Notes under the pieces: generated by a model
Database searches by the model: none
Told to the model about the DNA's origin: nothing
The model's input: only the letters and a program-made list of their open reading frames with translations
Position numbers and translations under genes: made by a program
Shown here: one piece after another, positions 62,599 to 64,000 of the stretch
Layout of the letters: each line of letters opens with the position of its first letter
How positions within the stretch are numbered: position 1 is the first letter of the stretch
Assembly: GCA_902651635.1 (NCBI GenBank)
Contig: CACRSC010000059.1
Span: 33,349-97,348, forward strand
Source: Mastigamoeba balamuthi
Taxonomy: Eukaryota > Evosea > Mastigamoebida > Mastigamoebidae
DNA length: 64,000 bases
Reading direction: 5' to 3'

Positions 62599-63027
62599 TT
62601 ATTGTATTACCTGTGTATGAAGTGTGAGCCATGTTTCAAACTGTGATAGGTGAATAAACTCAACAGCAGTAGAAAGAATAGACATGGAGTAGAATGGGAG
62701 CTTGTGGCGCACTAGAGCATTGAGGCAGCCCTGTCGTGTTAGGGGGGAATGACCTGCTGCCAGAAATCTCATGATGATGAAGGAGCAGCTGATGACTTTG
62801 AACTCACTGAGATTCCGAACATCCCAGATGGTGTTGGCATAAGCAGCCATCATGTCCTGGGGATCAATCTGCTGCTGGTTTGAGCAATCGTCATCTGCAT
62901 TGACGGGAACACCAGGCAGGAGGTCGCTCTGTTGCTGGAAATGTAAGTAGAGCATTTTATCACATGTAATAAAACTAACATGATATAGGAGCAAGATAAT
63001 GGGAGACAAGGTCATCATCAAGATCAT
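62599..63027 (-). other. Orphan minus-strand ORF, unidentified
   Basis: 142 codons with a plausible protein segment after a possible acceptor (TTTCCAG near 62942): QQSDLLPGVPVNADDDCSNQ, MMAAYANTIWDVRNLSEFKV, SCSFIIMRFLAAGH and LVRHKLPFYSMSILSTAVEF. The family is not recognised. The first 25 codons look like intron. It lies head to head with the gene at the window end. Confidence 0.3.
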
Positions 63028-63039
63028 TCGGCTGATGTC

Positions 63040-63927
63040 AGGCTCACAGAGCTGCAGCAGGACGTGCTTGCACGTGGGCTTCAGGCCTCAGCACACTGGC
63101 ATGCCGAGGATCACTTCTTCACGTACCTCAAGTGGAGCCTGGACATCATGAGGGACATGGCACAGAGCATGAGCAAGGAGTCCATCACGGAGGCCGGAGT
63201 CAAGCAGGTGCAGGGAGGCAAGAAGCAGAAGAAGATGCAGAAGTCCATGCTGGACAACAAGAAGATCAAGGTGACATCAGAGCTCAACATCGCAGCGATC
63301 AAGAGCAAGGAAGTGGTAAGTGTTCGTTGTTAGCCATACATTTAAACTCAATCTGTGTTTGCTACAGCTGTTCAGCAAATTCTTTGAGTCCCAGAACAAC
63401 TGCAAGAAGGTCGTGCTGATTGCAAGCAAGCTGATGACCTGGAAGCCAGAGGACGTGCAGAAGCTGTTTCATGAGATAAGCAAGATCAAAGGAATTAATA
63501 AGATTCCTTCCAGTGCATTGGAGATGACGATCATGTAGTCTCTCTCGGTCGATAATGTGCTTCATCAGGTTCAATCACATGTGATAAAAATCACTACTAA
63601 CTATTTTGCAGATGAGCTGCCTCTGAGAAGCTCACTTGCAACCAGTGCCGCCAACTGTTTCAGTCGATTCAAGACTTGTATCAGATCTACTCGCAGGTCA
63701 AGGGGTTGATCACAGCATTGGACAATGAGGACAAGGAACTGCACTCGTTCTCAAAGATGCAGCTCAGGGTCCTGAAGAATGCTGTGTGCTCCAGTTGGTT
63801 GTCAGACTACGTCAACTGCCCTGCCTTGGACTTCGAACTCCAGATGGGGCCAGTGACAGCAGCCATCATATGTCTTTGCAGCCAAACGTACCATTTTACC
63901 AGTTTCATGAAAAACACCAAAACGTGA
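63040..63927 (+). CDS. Unidentified multi-exon gene, helical/basic, end partly replaced by a repeat
   Basis: Exon-like pieces on one strand: about 63040-63315 (HWHAEDHFFTYLKWSLDIMR, ITEAGVKQVQGGKKQKKMQK, SELNIAAIKSKEV, donor GTAAGT). Then from 63368 to about 63536 (LFSKFFESQNNCKKVVLIAS, KLMTWKPEDVQKLFHEISKI). Then about 63628-63927 (LTCNQCRQLFQSIQDLYQIY, ELHSFSKMQLRVLKNAVCSS, WLSDYVNCPALDFELQMGPV). The first junction is clean (GTAAGT to CTACAG, phase 0). The second cannot be settled without a transcript. The first donor is the standard GTAAGT, unlike the GTGCGT of the left-hand genes. The last 20 or so codons run into a dispersed repeat. I do not recognise the family. Confidence 0.4.
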
Positions 63928-64000
63928 AAATGTCGTTTTAAAACGACATTTTGAAAAAAAGCGAAAGTGAAATGTCGTTTCAGAACGACAAGTCAAAAAA
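63870..64000 (-). repeat. Dispersed repeat with a 20-bp perfect palindrome
   Basis: ATGTCGTTTTAAAACGACAT (about 63930-63949) is a perfect palindrome. Together with its flanks this region matches 42215-42345 in reverse orientation. A second, imperfect version (ATGTCGTTTCAGAACGACA) lies near 63971-63989. The repeat continues past the window edge. Confidence 0.7.

Noticed and set aside
62200-62632. Hydrophobic minus-strand ORFs that look like membrane proteins
   Set aside because: They arise from T-rich low-complexity DNA (Phe, Leu, Ile runs) and lack start context or conserved residues.

Overview
This is a nuclear segment from a ciliated or flagellated eukaryotic microbe. At least nine genes carry spliceosomal introns, most of them short. 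One standard nuclear tRNA-Lys gene has a Pol III T-run. BBS1, a BBSome subunit, implies a cilium. Other conserved eukaryotic genes are YKT6, a SOSS-B/NABP-type ssDNA-binding protein, a GH125 (Mug157-type) mannosidase, an F-box/LRR protein, a TM2 protein, a TenA-type protein and a LIM-vWA protein. I cannot name the lineage from sequence alone. Most introns begin GTGCG(T/C) rather than GTRAGT, and at least two appear to begin with GC. All assignments are by eye, with no database search.

Layout. 0-1 kb: a decayed PIF/Harbinger-like DDE transposase on the minus strand. 1.1-28 kb: a compact, GC-rich, gene-dense block. It holds an unknown K/S-rich protein (+), GH125 (-) divergent from BBS1 (+), TM2 (+), SOSS-B (-), tRNA-Lys (-), YKT6 (+), a short-chain dehydrogenase (+), F-box/LRR (-) divergent from a Crinkler/RHS-like NTPase (+), a mosaic of broken repeat genes (20-22.3 kb), a SAM methyltransferase (-) and a 14-repeat FG-GAP membrane protein (-). 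28.2-37.9 kb: two tandem copies of a roughly 5-kb unit. 38-39.3 kb: an OTU-fold gene (-). 39.4-64 kb: more AT-rich and gene-poor, with transposase relics, a Ty3-like integrase relic, orphan ORFs, a LIM-coiled-coil-vWA gene (-), TenA (-) and an unidentified multi-exon gene at the right edge.

The most unusual structure is the 28.2-37.9 kb tract. Each 5-kb unit is itself a large, diverged inverted repeat. Two arms of about 1.8 kb point outward from a core of about 0.75 kb, and the core carries a dead, unspliced fragment of the F-box/LRR gene found at 14.6-16.6 kb. Each arm ends in a member of one lineage-specific gene family, called A on the left arm and B on the right. These proteins are S/P/E-rich with a conserved C-terminal helix. 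Broken A and B copies, some fused tail to tail, recur at 20-22.3 kb and 32.5 kb, and a scrap of the Crinkler-like gene lies between the units. The tract therefore looks like a recombination-prone accessory region built from local host genes.

Two accessory enzymes carry a substitution at a key residue that one base change could explain: Walker-A Lys to Met in the Crinkler-like NTPase and catalytic Cys to Ser in the OTU protein. Several host genes (GH125, BBS1, F-box) contain local tandem duplications that copied a splice junction into the adjoining intron.
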